32,711 nt of DNA from Pseudomonadota bacterium (GCA_025360865.1 JANYBG010000212.1:1-32711); one strand, 5' to 3'; positions 8,659-18,107 are shown, counted from the first letter of the stretch. Program-made: numbers and translations. The notes: generated from the sequence alone by a model not told the origin.

Positions 8659-9825
8659 ATGAAACGCTGGTTGGTATTGGGTGCTGTGGTGGTCGGGCTG
8701 ACCCTGGTCATCGGCGGTGTCAAGGGCTACGGCATCTACAAGACGATCCAGGGCTTCAAGTCACAGGGAGCGCCGAAGTTCACGGTGAGCACGGCCAAGG
8801 TCGAATTCCAGGATTGGCTGCCACAGATGAGCGCGGTCGGCAGCCTGCGCGCCGAGCGCGGCGCCGACCTCAGCGCGGAAGTCGCTGGCACCGTCGACGC
8901 CATCGAGTTTCGATCCGGTGAGTCGGTCAAGGCTGGGCAGGTGCTGGTGCGCCTGCGCGCAGCGGATGAGGTCGCGCACCTGGAATCGCTCAAGGCTAAC
9001 GCCACCCTCGCCGAGATCACCTTTAAGCGTGACAAGGCCCAGTTCGAGGCGGAAGCGATCAGCCAGGCGGTGCTCGACACGGATGCCGCCACGCTGCGCG
9101 GCGCGAAGGCGCAGGTAGCCGAGCAGCAGGCATTGATCGATAAAAAGCTCGTCCGCGCCCCCTTCTCAGGGCAGATGGGCATCCGGGCCGTTGATGTCGG
9201 TCAATACCTGGCGGCCGGCACGAAGATCGTGACGCTGCAGCAGCTTGATCCGATTTTCGTGGACTTCTCCCTGCCGCAACAATCCTTGAGCCAGATCCGC
9301 GTCGGGCAGAAGATCAACGTCGTCTCCGATGCCTTTCCCGACAAGACCTTCAACGGCGTGATTAGCGCGCTGGACCCCCAGATCGACGCCGACACCCGCA
9401 ACGTGCGCATCCGCGCGGCCCTTACGAATCCGGGGCGCGAGTTGCTGCCGGGGATGTACGCAAACGTGCGTGTGGAAGTCGGCGCCCCGGTGCGCTATCT
9501 CACGCTGCCCCAAACCGCGGTTGCCTATAACCCGTACGGTGCCACCGTCTACATCGTCGGACCGCCGAGCGCCGTTCCCGCCAATCCCCACACGACCGCC
9601 CCCGCACAGAGCGCGTCCTCCTCCCCGCCCCCACTAATCGCCAAGCAGGTTTTCGTCACGACCGGGGCGACCCGCGGCGACCAGGTGGCGATCCTCAAGG
9701 GCATCAGTGAGGGCGACGAGGTGGTTACCAGCGGCCAGATCAAGCTGCGTAACGGCGCGCTCGTCACCATCAACAACAGCGTGCAGCCGTCCAGCGACCC
9801 CGACCCGGCGCCGCAGGACAAGTGA
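8659..9825 (+). CDS. RND efflux periplasmic adaptor (membrane fusion protein)
   Basis: A 388-residue adaptor that links the inner-membrane pump to the outer-membrane channel. It has an N-terminal hydrophobic anchor (WLVLGAVVVGLTLVIGGV). The lipoyl half-motif ADLSAEVAGTVDAIEFRSGESVKAGQVLVRL follows in parts, then an alpha-hairpin of about 60 residues rich in Ala/Glu/Lys. The second lipoyl half is KKLVRAPFSGQMGIRAVDVGQYL, and the beta-barrel segment contains PQIDADTRNVRIRAAL. A Pro/Ser/Ala-rich insertion (about residues 301-325) interrupts the membrane-proximal domain and is longer than I expect for the family. GGAG lies 8 bases before the ATG. It resembles MexH-type adaptors paired with MexI-like pumps, but the exported compounds are unknown. 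Confidence 0.9.
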   Translation: MKRWLVLGAVVVGLTLVIGGVKGYGIYKTIQGFKSQGAPKFTVSTAKVEFQDWLPQMSAVGSLRAERGADLSAEVAGTVDAIEFRSGESVKAGQVLVRLRAADEVAHLESLKANATLAEITFKRDKAQFEAEAISQAVLDTDAATLRGAKAQVAEQQALIDKKLVRAPFSGQMGIRAVDVGQYLAAGTKIVTLQQLDPIFVDFSLPQQSLSQIRVGQKINVVSDAFPDKTFNGVISALDPQIDADTRNVRIRAALTNPGRELLPGMYANVRVEVGAPVRYLTLPQTAVAYNPYGATVYIVGPPSAVPANPHTTAPAQSASSSPPPLIAKQVFVTTGATRGDQVAILKGISEGDEVVTSGQIKLRNGALVTINNSVQPSSDPDPAPQDK

Positions 9826-9899
9826 TACGACGCAACGCGCGATGCCCCCCGGACGACGGGTCTTGTCGGCGGCACGCCATGGACGACGCACGGGTTGAG

Positions 9900-9919
9900 A
9901 AGGACTGCTAAGGACTGCT
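9900..9919 (+). promoter_or_regulatory. Tandemly duplicated Shine-Dalgarno before the pump gene
   Basis: AAGGACTGCT occurs twice head-to-tail (9900-9909 and 9910-9919), and then G and the ATG of the pump follow. Each copy holds an AAGGA ribosome site; the second has a 6-base spacer. The duplication could raise ribosome loading on the pump relative to the adaptor. Confidence 0.55.
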
Positions 9920-9920
9920 G

Positions 9921-12900
9921 ATGAATTTCACCGACATCTTTATCCGAAGGCCCGTACTGGCCACCGTGGTGAGCCTGCTCGTCCTGGTGCTGGGCCTGCG
10001 GGCGCTCGTCAGCCTGCCAGTACGGCAGTTCCCGAAGACCGAGAACGCCACCATCACCGTCACCACGCAGTACTACGGCGCGAGCGCGGAGCTGGTGGCC
10101 GGCTTCATCACGACTCCCATCGAGTCCTCAGTCGCTGAGGCCCAGGGAATCGACTACCTGACATCGGCCAGCGTCACCGGCGCCTCGACGGTCACCGCGT
10201 ATCTGCGATTGAATTACGACTCCAACCGCGCGCAGTCTGAGATCAGCAGCAAGGTCAACGCCGTCCTCAATCAATTGCCCACGGGCACCCAGCAGCCGGT
10301 CATCACCGTGCAGGTCGGGGAGCAGACCGCTGGGATGTACATGGGCTTCAACAGCGAGACGCTACCCACCAACCAGATCACCGACTACGTCATCCGTGTC
10401 GTGCAGCCGCAACTGCAGGCCGTTCCCGGCGTGCAGCGCGCGCAGTTGCTGGGCGCGCGCCAGTACGCGCTGCGCGCCTGGCTCGACCCGGCCAAGCTTG
10501 CCGCCCACGGCGTGACCGCCGCGAACGTGTCAACCGCCCTGCAGAGCAACAACTACCTGTCCGCCCTGGGAACAACCAAGGGCCAGATGGTGAGTGTTGA
10601 TCTCACCGCGGACACCGACCTGCATTCGGCGGAGGAATTCAAGAAGCTCGTCGTCAAGCAGAAGAACGGCGCCCTGGTCCGCCTGGAGGACGTGGGCACG
10701 GTGTCGCTGGGAGCGGAGGACTACGAATCCGACGTCGCCTTCAAGGGCAAGAAGTCCGTGTTCATCGCCATCAACGTGGCCCCCGAGGCGAACATCCTCT
10801 CGGTGATGGAGGTCATCCGCAAGCTCTTCCCAGAGATCCAGGCGCAGCTGCCAGCGGGGCTGCACGCCCAGATCGGCTACGACGCCACCGGCTACATCAA
10901 CTCGGCCATCCGCGATGTGGTCAAGACGCTGCTCGAGACCCTCATCATCGTCACAGTCGTGATCTTCCTGTTCCTTGGAAGCGTGCGCTCCGTTCTGATT
11001 CCCGTGATCGCCATGCCGCTGTCGCTGATCGGCGCGTTCTTCATCATGCTGACGCTGGGTTACACCATAAATCTCCTAACGCTGCTGGCGTTGGTACTCG
11101 CCATTGGCCTGGTCGTCGACGATGCGATCATCGTGGTGGAGAACGTCGACCGGCACATGAAGCTCGGCCAGCCGCCGCGCGAGGCCGCGCTGTACGCGGC
11201 GCGTGAACTGGCCGGCCCGATCGTCGCGATCTCCGTGGTACTGATCGCCGTGTACATTCCGATCGGCTTCCAGGGCGGCCTCACCGGCTCGCTTTTCTCT
11301 GAGTTCGCCTTCACGCTCGCAGGAGCCGTTGCCGTCTCGGCGCTGGTCGCGCTCACGCTCTCGCCCATGATGTGCGCGCGCTTCTTCAGGATGGAGCACG
11401 CGGGCAACAACCGTCTGGTGGAGATGATCGACCACAACTTTGAGCGCTTCACCAACCTTTATCACCGCGTGCTGCGCTCGATGCTGGACTCCTGGAAGGT
11501 GGTCGTGGTGTTTGGCGGCATCGTGATCGCCCTCATCGCCGTCATGATGGCGTTCCCCCTGATGGGCGTAACGGCCAAGAGCGAACTCGCCCCGGCGGAA
11601 GACCAGAGCTTCATGTTCTACATCGGAACCGGATCTCCGAATGCCTCCATCGAGCAGATGGCCGGCTACCAGGCCCAGGCGTTCCAGGCCCTCAGCTCGA
11701 TTCCTGAGTACGACAATTCGTTTCAGTTCGCCGGCGCGGGCACCGGCTCCAGCAACAGCGGCTTCGGCGGCATCATCCTCAAGGACTATTCGAAGCGCAC
11801 CCGCAACGCGAAGGAAATCCAGCTCGACCTTCAGCAACGCGCCAGTCAGATCGCCGGTGCGAACATCTTCTGGATCAACCCGCCCTCGCTGCCCGGCTCG
11901 AACGGCGGCTACCCGGTGCAGTTCGTGATCCAGAGCGCCGCCCCCTTCCCCGAGCTCTATGAGGTCTCGCAGGCGATCGTCGCCAAAGCCCAGGCCACCG
12001 GCAAGTTCTACGTGCTGGACAACAGCCTGAAACTCGACAAGCCACAGGCCACGATGGTCGTGGATCGGGACAAGGTGGCCGCCCTCGGTATCACCATGAA
12101 GGACCTGGGTGGCGCGCTCAGCAGCATGCTCGGTGGTGGCTACGTCAACTACTTCAGCATCGCCGGCCGCTCTTACAAGGTGATCCCGCAGGTTCTGCAG
12201 CGGGACCGGCTGAACCCCGACCAGGTCGCCAACTACTACATCCCCACCGCCAGCGGCGGCGTGGTGCCAGCTTCCACCGTGGTCTCGTTCAAAACCCAGA
12301 CGGTCCCGGAATCGATCACGCACTTCCAGCGCTTGAACTCCGCGACCATCCAGGGTGTGTACGGCGGCACACAGGGAGAAGCGCTGGGAATGCTGCACAA
12401 GATCGCCGCTGAGACCATGCCGCAGGGCTACACGATCGACTATGGCGGCGAGTCACGGCAGTTCATGCAGGAATCCGGTGGATTCCTCGCCACGCTGAGC
12501 TTCGCCATCATCATCATCTTCCTGGTGCTCGCGGCGCAGTTCGAGAGCTTCCGCGATCCGCTGGTGGTCATGATGTCGGTACCGATGGCGATCTTCGGTG
12601 CGGTCGTGTTCCTGTTCCTGGGATTCGCCACGCTGAACGTCTATACGCAGGTGGGGCTCGTGACCCTGGTGGGCCTGATCGCCAAGCACGGCATCCTCAT
12701 CGTGCAGTTCGCGAACGAGCAGCAGCTCGAGGGCAGGTCCAAGCGCGATGCGATAGAGGCCGCCGCCACCATCCGGCTGCGACCAATCCTGATGACCACC
12801 GCGGCCATGGTCTTCGGCGTGGTCCCTCTCCTGATCGCCACTGGCGCCGGCGCGGTCGGCCGCAATCACATGGGACTGGTGATCTTCACGGGAGTCACCA

Positions 12901-13010
12901 TCGGCACGTTCTTCACCCTATTCGTGGTGCCCGCGATGTACATGTTCCTCGGCGCTGAGCACAACAAGGGACAATTGGCGCTTCCGCAGGTCGTGGAGTC
13001 CACCGGATAG
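9921..13010 (+). CDS. RND multidrug efflux pump, HAE1 family (MexI-like)
   Basis: A 1029-residue proton-driven inner-membrane transporter. It starts MNFTDIFIRRPVLATVVSLL, as in MexI/AcrB-type HAE1 pumps, and has the usual length (1020-1050). There is one helix, a large periplasmic porter domain, helices 2-6, a second porter domain and helices 8-12. Proton-relay residues are visible: AIGLVVDDAIIVVEN with Asp400-Asp401 in TM4, and LVGLIAKHGILIVQFAN with Lys922 in TM10. The PPAEDQ-like segment appears as LAPAEDQSFMF. It is transcribed with the outer-membrane factor and adaptor, after a 95-base gap and a duplicated ribosome site. Substrate range cannot be predicted. No local repressor accompanies the operon. 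Confidence 0.95.
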   Translation: MNFTDIFIRRPVLATVVSLLVLVLGLRALVSLPVRQFPKTENATITVTTQYYGASAELVAGFITTPIESSVAEAQGIDYLTSASVTGASTVTAYLRLNYDSNRAQSEISSKVNAVLNQLPTGTQQPVITVQVGEQTAGMYMGFNSETLPTNQITDYVIRVVQPQLQAVPGVQRAQLLGARQYALRAWLDPAKLAAHGVTAANVSTALQSNNYLSALGTTKGQMVSVDLTADTDLHSAEEFKKLVVKQKNGALVRLEDVGTVSLGAEDYESDVAFKGKKSVFIAINVAPEANILSVMEVIRKLFPEIQAQLPAGLHAQIGYDATGYINSAIRDVVKTLLETLIIVTVVIFLFLGSVRSVLIPVIAMPLSLIGAFFIMLTLGYTINLLTLLALVLAIGLVVDDAIIVVENVDRHMKLGQPPREAALYAARELAGPIVAISVVLIAVYIPIGFQGGLTGSLFSEFAFTLAGAVAVSALVALTLSPMMCARFFRMEHAGNNRLVEMIDHNFERFTNLYHRVLRSMLDSWKVVVVFGGIVIALIAVMMAFPLMGVTAKSELAPAEDQSFMFYIGTGSPNASIEQMAGYQAQAFQALSSIPEYDNSFQFAGAGTGSSNSGFGGIILKDYSKRTRNAKEIQLDLQQRASQIAGANIFWINPPSLPGSNGGYPVQFVIQSAAPFPELYEVSQAIVAKAQATGKFYVLDNSLKLDKPQATMVVDRDKVAALGITMKDLGGALSSMLGGGYVNYFSIAGRSYKVIPQVLQRDRLNPDQVANYYIPTASGGVVPASTVVSFKTQTVPESITHFQRLNSATIQGVYGGTQGEALGMLHKIAAETMPQGYTIDYGGESRQFMQESGGFLATLSFAIIIIFLVLAAQFESFRDPLVVMMSVPMAIFGAVVFLFLGFATLNVYTQVGLVTLVGLIAKHGILIVQFANEQQLEGRSKRDAIEAAATIRLRPILMTTAAMVFGVVPLLIATGAGAVGRNHMGLVIFTGVTIGTFFTLFVVPAMYMFLGAEHNKGQLALPQVVESTG

Positions 13011-13051
13011 CGCTCCCGCACCGGCGGCGGCGCGAGCCCCGATCCGAGGGA

Positions 13052-13069
13052 GGCGACCGCAGGGTCGCC
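13052..13069. terminator. Hairpin between convergent genes
   Basis: GGCGACC-GCAG-GGTCGCC, a 7-bp GC-rich stem with a 4-base loop, lies 41 bases after the pump stop and before the convergent aldehyde dehydrogenase end. No T-run follows on either strand, so it is at best a weak or factor-dependent terminator. Confidence 0.35.
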
Positions 13070-13089
13070 GACTTGGGCAGTTCGCCACA

Positions 13090-13107
13090 GCGGGCACCTA
13101 AGCCCGC
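13090..13107. terminator. Hairpin abutting the aldehyde dehydrogenase stop
   Basis: GCGGGC-ACCTAA-GCCCGC forms a 6-bp stem directly after the TAG of the minus-strand aldehyde dehydrogenase. It lacks a T-run. Together with the hairpin at 13052 it may separate the two converging transcripts. Confidence 0.35.
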
Positions 13108-14529
13108 CTATTCGTATCCCAGGACGGCCTTGACCTCCAGGAACTCGTGGAACCCGAACGCGCCCCACTCGCGCCCGTTGCCGCTTTTCTTGTAGCCACC
13201 GAACGGCGCGAGCATGTCGCCACCAGCGCCGTTGATGCCGACGCGACCGGCGCGTAACTTCGCGGACAGGGCGCGCAGCTGCGTCTTGTCAGTCCCCCAC
13301 GCGTAGGCGGCCAGACCGTACTCGGTGTCGTTGGCGATCTGGATGGCATCGTCCAGGTTCTCGTACCCGATGATCGTGAGGACCGGCCCGAAGATCTCCT
13401 CCTTGGCGATCTTCATCGAGTTCTTCACATTCGCGAAGATCGTCGGCCGGACGTAGTAGCCATGCTCCAGGCCATTGGGGCGCCCGACCCCACCGGTGAC
13501 CAGCGTCGCCCCTTCCGCGATCCCATCGGCGATCAAGCCCTGGATCTTCTTCCATTGCGTCATCGACACGACCGGACCCATGTCCACTTCCCCAGCCGGA
13601 TCCCCGACGCGGAGCGCCTCGGCCGCCCGCTTGGCGATGTCCGCCACCTTGTCCATCGCCTGGCGCGGCACGAGCATCCGGGTTGGGGCGTTGCATGACT
13701 GCCCCGAATTGCCCATCACGTTGCGGACGCTCGCGGTGACCGCCTTCTCCAGGTCGGCATCGGACAGTATGATGTTCGGCGACTTTCCCCCCAGCTCCTG
13801 CGCGACGCGCTTGACGCCCGGCGCCGCGGCTTTCGCCACCTCAACGCCCGCCCGCGTGGAACCAGTGAATGACATCATGTCCACCTCGGGGTGGCTGGAA
13901 AGCGCGTGTCCCGCGGTAGGTCCGTCGCCATTGACGAGATTGAAGACCCCCGCCGGCACGCGCGCGGCATCGATGATCTGCGCGAACAGGTAGCCCGAGA
14001 ACGGCGCGACCTCCGATGGCTTCAGCACGACGGTGCAGCCGGTCGCAAGCGCCGGGGCGACCTTGCATGTGATCTGGTTCATCGGCCAGTTCCACGGCGT
14101 GATCAGGCCGCAGACTCCGATGGGTTCCTTGACGATACGCGTGGCTCCCTGCTGCTCCTCGAATGTGAAGTCCTTCAGCACCGCGAGCGCGGTCTCAAGA
14201 TGCGCGAGCCCGCTGCCCGCCTGCGCCCGTAGCGCCAGAGACTTCGGCGCACCCATTTCCTCGGTGATGGCGCGCGCCATGTCCTCCATGCGCCGCTTGT
14301 ACTCGGCGATGATCCTTTCCAGTACCTCGGCGCGCTCCTCGCGGCTGGTCACCGACCAGGCCGGGAATGCCGCCCGCGCCGCGCGCACAGCCTTGTCGAT
14401 GTCAGCCGCCGTACCGAGCGAGATCCGGCCCGCGACGGCCTCATTCGCCGGGTTTGTCACGTCCAAGGTCGTGGCCTCTGCCGGCCGAACCCAGGCTCCA
14501 TTGATATAGAAATCAAGATATTCGCGCAT
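13108..14529 (-). CDS. Aldehyde dehydrogenase, NAD(P)+-dependent
   Basis: A 473-residue member of the aldehyde dehydrogenase superfamily, oxidising an aldehyde to a carboxylate in the cytoplasm. All hallmarks are present: TPWNWPMNQ with the oxyanion Asn, the cofactor-contact segment VVLKPSEVAPFS, the turn FTGSTRAG, general base Glu245 in QELGGKSPN, catalytic Cys279 in SGQSCNAPTRM, EEIFGPVLTI, and PFGGYKKSGNGREWG at the end. Length is normal. AGGGA lies about 6 bases before the ATG. It stands alone, convergent with the efflux operon. The class resembles broad-specificity DhaS-like enzymes; the true substrate is unknown. It shows no obvious link to the regulon further right. Confidence 0.92.
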   Translation of the reverse strand: MREYLDFYINGAWVRPAEATTLDVTNPANEAVAGRISLGTAADIDKAVRAARAAFPAWSVTSREERAEVLERIIAEYKRRMEDMARAITEEMGAPKSLALRAQAGSGLAHLETALAVLKDFTFEEQQGATRIVKEPIGVCGLITPWNWPMNQITCKVAPALATGCTVVLKPSEVAPFSGYLFAQIIDAARVPAGVFNLVNGDGPTAGHALSSHPEVDMMSFTGSTRAGVEVAKAAAPGVKRVAQELGGKSPNIILSDADLEKAVTASVRNVMGNSGQSCNAPTRMLVPRQAMDKVADIAKRAAEALRVGDPAGEVDMGPVVSMTQWKKIQGLIADGIAEGATLVTGGVGRPNGLEHGYYVRPTIFANVKNSMKIAKEEIFGPVLTIIGYENLDDAIQIANDTEYGLAAYAWGTDKTQLRALSAKLRAGRVGINGAGGDMLAPFGGYKKSGNGREWGAFGFHEFLEVKAVLGYE

Positions 14530-15007
14530 GCGGGGTCCCTAACCGTGGTTCTTAATCCACAAGAAAAGCACCGATTAGCCCCTTTGCGCAACCCTGGCGC
14601 CTCGGGGCCCGTCGCGGGGTGGCCAATCCGCGCTAATTAGGGGAATGAAGCGCGGCTGTATCGGCCGGCGATGGCAGCCTGTGGTGCCCTGAGAGTCGCC
14701 ACTGACCTTAGGCGAGCGGGCGCAACCCTGTCCCCCTGGCGTTGTATCTCGCGGTGCGCGGTTCGTCCGAGTTCTCCTGCCATCGTCGCGCTCGCGGTGG
14801 GTTGGCGGATCGACGCACTCACAGGCACACGGGAAAACCACCGCAGTGGCCGAATCGCGTGGGGCTATCGCCCCGGCTCGCGCGGGTGCGGCTCGAGTCG
14901 CGGTAGACCGCGGCAGCGCGCCTGGGCGGCTATGATCGCACCCGCGCGTCCCACTGGAACTACAATCAGCGGGTGCCAACGCGCAACCCAGCGCGGCGAG
15001 AACGTCC
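14530..15007. other. Divergent intergenic region
   Basis: About 480 bases between the divergently transcribed aldehyde dehydrogenase and MDR gene. Possible -10 boxes for the plus-strand gene are TATGAT (14931-14936) and TACAAT (14961-14966), but neither has a convincing -35. No copy of the 15-bp operator found further right occurs here, and I see no gene. Confidence 0.4.
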
Positions 15008-16132
15008 ATGCCACCTAAGCTAATGAGGGCGATCCTCCTGCTCGGCCACGGAGGCTTCGACCAGCTCGAATATCGCGATGACGTACGGACTCCGAATCCC
15101 GCGTCCGGCGAGGTCCTGATACAAATCGGCGCGGCGAGCATCAACAACACGGACGTCAACACCCGTATCGGCTGGTACTCAAAGTCAGTTCCAGGCGCGC
15201 CTCGACAGGCGGCCAATTCCCTCACCGCGCAGGGTTGCGGGGACTCAGCCTGGACTGGCCATGCGCTGCTATTTCCTAGGATCCAGGGAATCGACGCATG
15301 CGGGCGCATCGTCGCGGTGGGCGCTGGCATCGACACCGCTCGCATCGGTGAACGAGTGGTCGTCGACCCGGTGCTGCGCGCCGATCCGAGCGCTCCTTGG
15401 AGCGTCGGCTACCTCGGCTCGGAGCGCGACGGCGCATTCGCCGATTTCACCACCGTCCCCGCGGCGAACGCCCATGCGATCACGAGCTCCCTTACGGATA
15501 TCGAACTCGCCTCGTTTCCATGCGCCTACGGGACCGCCGAGAACATGCTGACGCGCGCCGGCGTGGGCGCCGGCGAGATTGTCTTGGTCACGGGCGCATC
15601 CGGGGGCGTCGGCTCCGCGGCCGTGCAGCTGGCCACGCGACGCGGTGCGCGGGTCATCGCCGTCGCAGCCCCCGCCAAAGGCGCGGTAGTCCAGTCGCTC
15701 GGTGCTTCGATGGTGCTGGCGCGCGAAGCCGACATACTTTCCGAGCTGGGAAGCGAATCCGTCGATGTCGTGGTAGATGTCGTGGGGGGAGAACGGTTCC
15801 CACCGCTTATTGAGGTCCTGCGGCGCGGCGGTCGCTATGCGGTGGCTGGCGCGATCGGCGGGCCCATGGTCGCGCTGGATCTGCGCACGCTCTACCTCAA
15901 GGATCTTCGGCTTCTTGGCTGCACCGTTCCGGAGCCGGGAGTATTCAAGAGCCTGATCGGCTACATAGAGCGCCGCGAGATCAGCCCCGTGGTGAGCGCG
16001 ACGTACCCCATGAGCGCGATCGTCGCCGCCCAGAAGGACTTCCTGGGGAAATCCCGTGTTGGAAAGATTGTACTGGCGCCGTCCGAGAGCAAGACGCAGC
16101 TGGCGCAGGAATCGGCCGCGCGCGAGGAATGA
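15008..16132 (+). CDS. Zinc-independent MDR alcohol dehydrogenase/quinone reductase
   Basis: A 374-residue medium-chain dehydrogenase/reductase. The N-terminal GroES-like domain starts MRAILLLGHGGFDQLEYRDD and has ASINNTDVNTRIGWYSK and FPRIQGIDACGRIVAVGAG. The Rossmann fold carries VLVTGASGGVGSAAVQLA for NADP(H), and later VVVDVVGGERFPPLIEVLRRGGRYAVAGA in parts. The C-terminus GKIVLAPSE resembles the family end, with a charged tail after it. A structural zinc Cys cluster is not seen. GGCGAGAA lies about 7 bases before the ATG; ATG 15023 is an alternative start. It is only distantly similar to the MDR gene at 650 and lacks its membrane anchor. The substrate is unknown. Confidence 0.85.
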   Translation: MPPKLMRAILLLGHGGFDQLEYRDDVRTPNPASGEVLIQIGAASINNTDVNTRIGWYSKSVPGAPRQAANSLTAQGCGDSAWTGHALLFPRIQGIDACGRIVAVGAGIDTARIGERVVVDPVLRADPSAPWSVGYLGSERDGAFADFTTVPAANAHAITSSLTDIELASFPCAYGTAENMLTRAGVGAGEIVLVTGASGGVGSAAVQLATRRGARVIAVAAPAKGAVVQSLGASMVLAREADILSELGSESVDVVVDVVGGERFPPLIEVLRRGGRYAVAGAIGGPMVALDLRTLYLKDLRLLGCTVPEPGVFKSLIGYIERREISPVVSATYPMSAIVAAQKDFLGKSRVGKIVLAPSESKTQLAQESAAREE

Positions 16133-16676
16133 CGGTACGAAATACCCAAGGGCGATGGTCGCTGGGGCGGCTCCGCGGTGATCGAAACGCCGCAAGCCTT
16201 GAATCCCGCGGTCCGACTCCGCAATACCAGCGAGCTGGAACATCGGCCCCGATGGTCTGACGCAGCGGCTGGCCATCGCCTGCCTAGGCAAGCTGGTGCG
16301 CCGTCGACCGCTATGAGAAGCCGGCCCGTGCGCTGCCGAGCGGACGGCGTGGCGCCAGTCACCAGCATGGGCGTTCTTGGGCAAAGACGGTGGGGAAGTC
16401 GTTCCGTCGTCATGACGGCGCCAACCACCTAACGCACGCCGGAGGCCGTCCTATTCCGCGTCGACTGACCGTGCGCTGACTGCGGAAACGATCTGTCCGA
16501 TCAGAATACCGACGCTGACCACAATTTCAATGGCTACGAGTTCCATGGGCCAAACAATGGGGGCCGAAAGCTGATATTCAAGCTCGTGCGCGCTGGCACC
16601 ACGCGCGGCCCAGGAACTCCCGATAGCGGGGGCGCTTATCATGGCGAATCGCCGATTGCCGCACCGCGCCGTGCGC
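16133..16676. other. Gene-poor spacer
   Basis: About 540 bases between an MDR gene and a convergent aldehyde dehydrogenase end. A minus-strand frame at 16451-16642 ends in a hydrophobic stretch (IEIVVSVGILIGQIV) but lacks a ribosome site and has third codon positions poorer in GC than neighbouring genes. It is possibly a decayed remnant. No terminator with T-run was found. Confidence 0.4.
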
Positions 16677-18071
16677 CTACGGCGCCAGCATCTGGTCGAC
16701 GAAGTCGAGCCCTTCCTTCGGGAACGGCGGGTACATCATGGGGGCACCCTTCTTTACATCGAGCGCATCCTCGACCACGGCGCGGGCATTGGAGAATTCG
16801 ATGAAGCCGGCCTGACCGCCCAGCCGGCCAATGCCACTGTGATTCGAGCCCCCGAACGGCAGTGACTGGATATTGGCCTGCACCACGGCGTTGTTGATTG
16901 CGCTCGTGCCGGCGCGGGTGTGATCGAGAAACCAGTCCGCCGCTGCGCGCTCCTGCGTGAAGATGTAGATAGCGAGAGGCTTGGGGCGTTTCGCGATTTC
17001 GGCAATCACCTGCTCGCGACTCGTAAAGCCCTGCACGAACAGCACCGGGCCGAACACCTCTTCGTCGAAAATAGCCATCGCGGGCGTGACGCCGAGCAGG
17101 ATGGTAGGTGATACAAAGCGGGAGGCGGGGTCGGCCTGCCCGCCCATCACGAGCGTCGCGCCCTTGGAGACCGCGTCGTCGATCAGCGCCTTGATCCGCC
17201 GGACATGGCGATCGTTGACGATCCGAGCCAGATCGGGGGACGCGGCGAAGCCCTCCCCCTTGGGATCGTAGAAGGCCCGAATCTTCTCCTGAAGGTGGCC
17301 AAGGAAGCGGGCCTTGACACTATTGTGAACCAGAATGTAGTCGGGGCTGAGGCACACCTGGCCGGAGATGATGTGGCGCGCGAAGGCGAGTTTCGCCGCG
17401 GCGTCCTCAAGATCGGCACTTGCATCGATCACGGCCGGGTTCTTGCCGCCCATCTCGAGCGTGACACTGGCGAAGTTCTGGGCCGCCGCTTCCATGATGA
17501 GCCGACCGATGCGGTTATTGCCCACGTAGCAGATGTGATCGAAGGGAAGTTTGAGTAGCGCCTCGGCGACTTCAGGCCCACCGGTGATCACGGCGACTTC
17601 CTCGCCCAGGCCGGCGCGCTCGATCACTTGCCGCACGAGCTCCGCAGACAGCGGCGCGACTTCCGAGGGTTTGAGCACGACGGCGTTGCCCGCCGCGATC
17701 ATGCTGATCACCGGAGACAGACTGATCAGGACCGGTGAATTCCAGGTTGCGAGGTGCAGTACTAGGCCTTTCGGCTCGTAATGAACATAGGCGTGACGAC
17801 CGAGCAGGCTTGGAACCGACTCGACATCCAGGCGCCTCATCCAGCCGGCGAGACGCTCACAGGCGTGAGACATCTCCGCCTTCAAAGGCAGGAGCGAGAG
17901 TCTTCCGTCCATGCCGAGTTCGGCATCCCCCGCGAGCCCGATCTCGCCCCGAAGGTCGTAGACGGCCCGGTATAGGCGCCGGATCTTGTCGACGCGCTCC
18001 GCGGTGGTCGAGCGCGCGATGCCCGCGCAACGCTGGAGAAGTTGCTCGAATACCTGGCGATAGTCCTGCAT
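16677..18071 (-). CDS. Aldehyde dehydrogenase, coniferyl-aldehyde-dehydrogenase-like
   Basis: A 464-residue member of the aldehyde dehydrogenase superfamily, closer in style to the class-3/coniferyl aldehyde dehydrogenase group than to the enzyme at 13108. The N-terminus is short, with LATWNSPVLISLSPVISMIAAGN in parts where others have TPWNxP. Glu206 in LEMGGKNPAV is the general base and Cys240 in SGQVCLSPDYIL the nucleophile. EEVFGPVLFV and LPFGGSNHSGIGRLGG follow. The C-terminal tail is hydrophobic (MMYPPFPKEG), as is common in this group. I prefer ATG 18071 over the upstream TTG 18113. It is divergent from the carbamoylase operon, and the 232 bases between them hold a 15-bp operator, so it may belong to that regulon. 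It is a candidate oxidiser of an amino- or guanidino-aldehyde, by inference only. Confidence 0.9.
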   Translation of the reverse strand: MQDYRQVFEQLLQRCAGIARSTTAERVDKIRRLYRAVYDLRGEIGLAGDAELGMDGRLSLLPLKAEMSHACERLAGWMRRLDVESVPSLLGRHAYVHYEPKGLVLHLATWNSPVLISLSPVISMIAAGNAVVLKPSEVAPLSAELVRQVIERAGLGEEVAVITGGPEVAEALLKLPFDHICYVGNNRIGRLIMEAAAQNFASVTLEMGGKNPAVIDASADLEDAAAKLAFARHIISGQVCLSPDYILVHNSVKARFLGHLQEKIRAFYDPKGEGFAASPDLARIVNDRHVRRIKALIDDAVSKGATLVMGGQADPASRFVSPTILLGVTPAMAIFDEEVFGPVLFVQGFTSREQVIAEIAKRPKPLAIYIFTQERAAADWFLDHTRAGTSAINNAVVQANIQSLPFGGSNHSGIGRLGGQAGFIEFSNARAVVEDALDVKKGAPMMYPPFPKEGLDFVDQMLAP

Positions 18072-18090
18072 CAGTGAACTCTCACAGCCG

Positions 18091-18107
18091 GTCCGGGCGA
18101 TCCGGAC
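18091..18107. promoter_or_regulatory. Inverted repeat upstream of aldehyde dehydrogenase
   Basis: GTCCGG-N5-CCGGAC, a perfect 6-bp inverted repeat, is centred about 28 bases upstream of the ATG at 18071. It differs from the GTTAAY operator, so it could bind a second regulator or form a hairpin in the mRNA leader. It is short and could be chance in GC-rich DNA. Confidence 0.3.

Noticed and set aside
11076-12398. Minus-strand ORF of 440 codons inside the RND pump
   Set aside because: Shadow frame; the pump on the plus strand is unquestionable.
16451-16642. 63-codon minus-strand ORF with a hydrophobic end
   Set aside because: No ribosome site, atypical third-position composition and no recognised family; at most a remnant.
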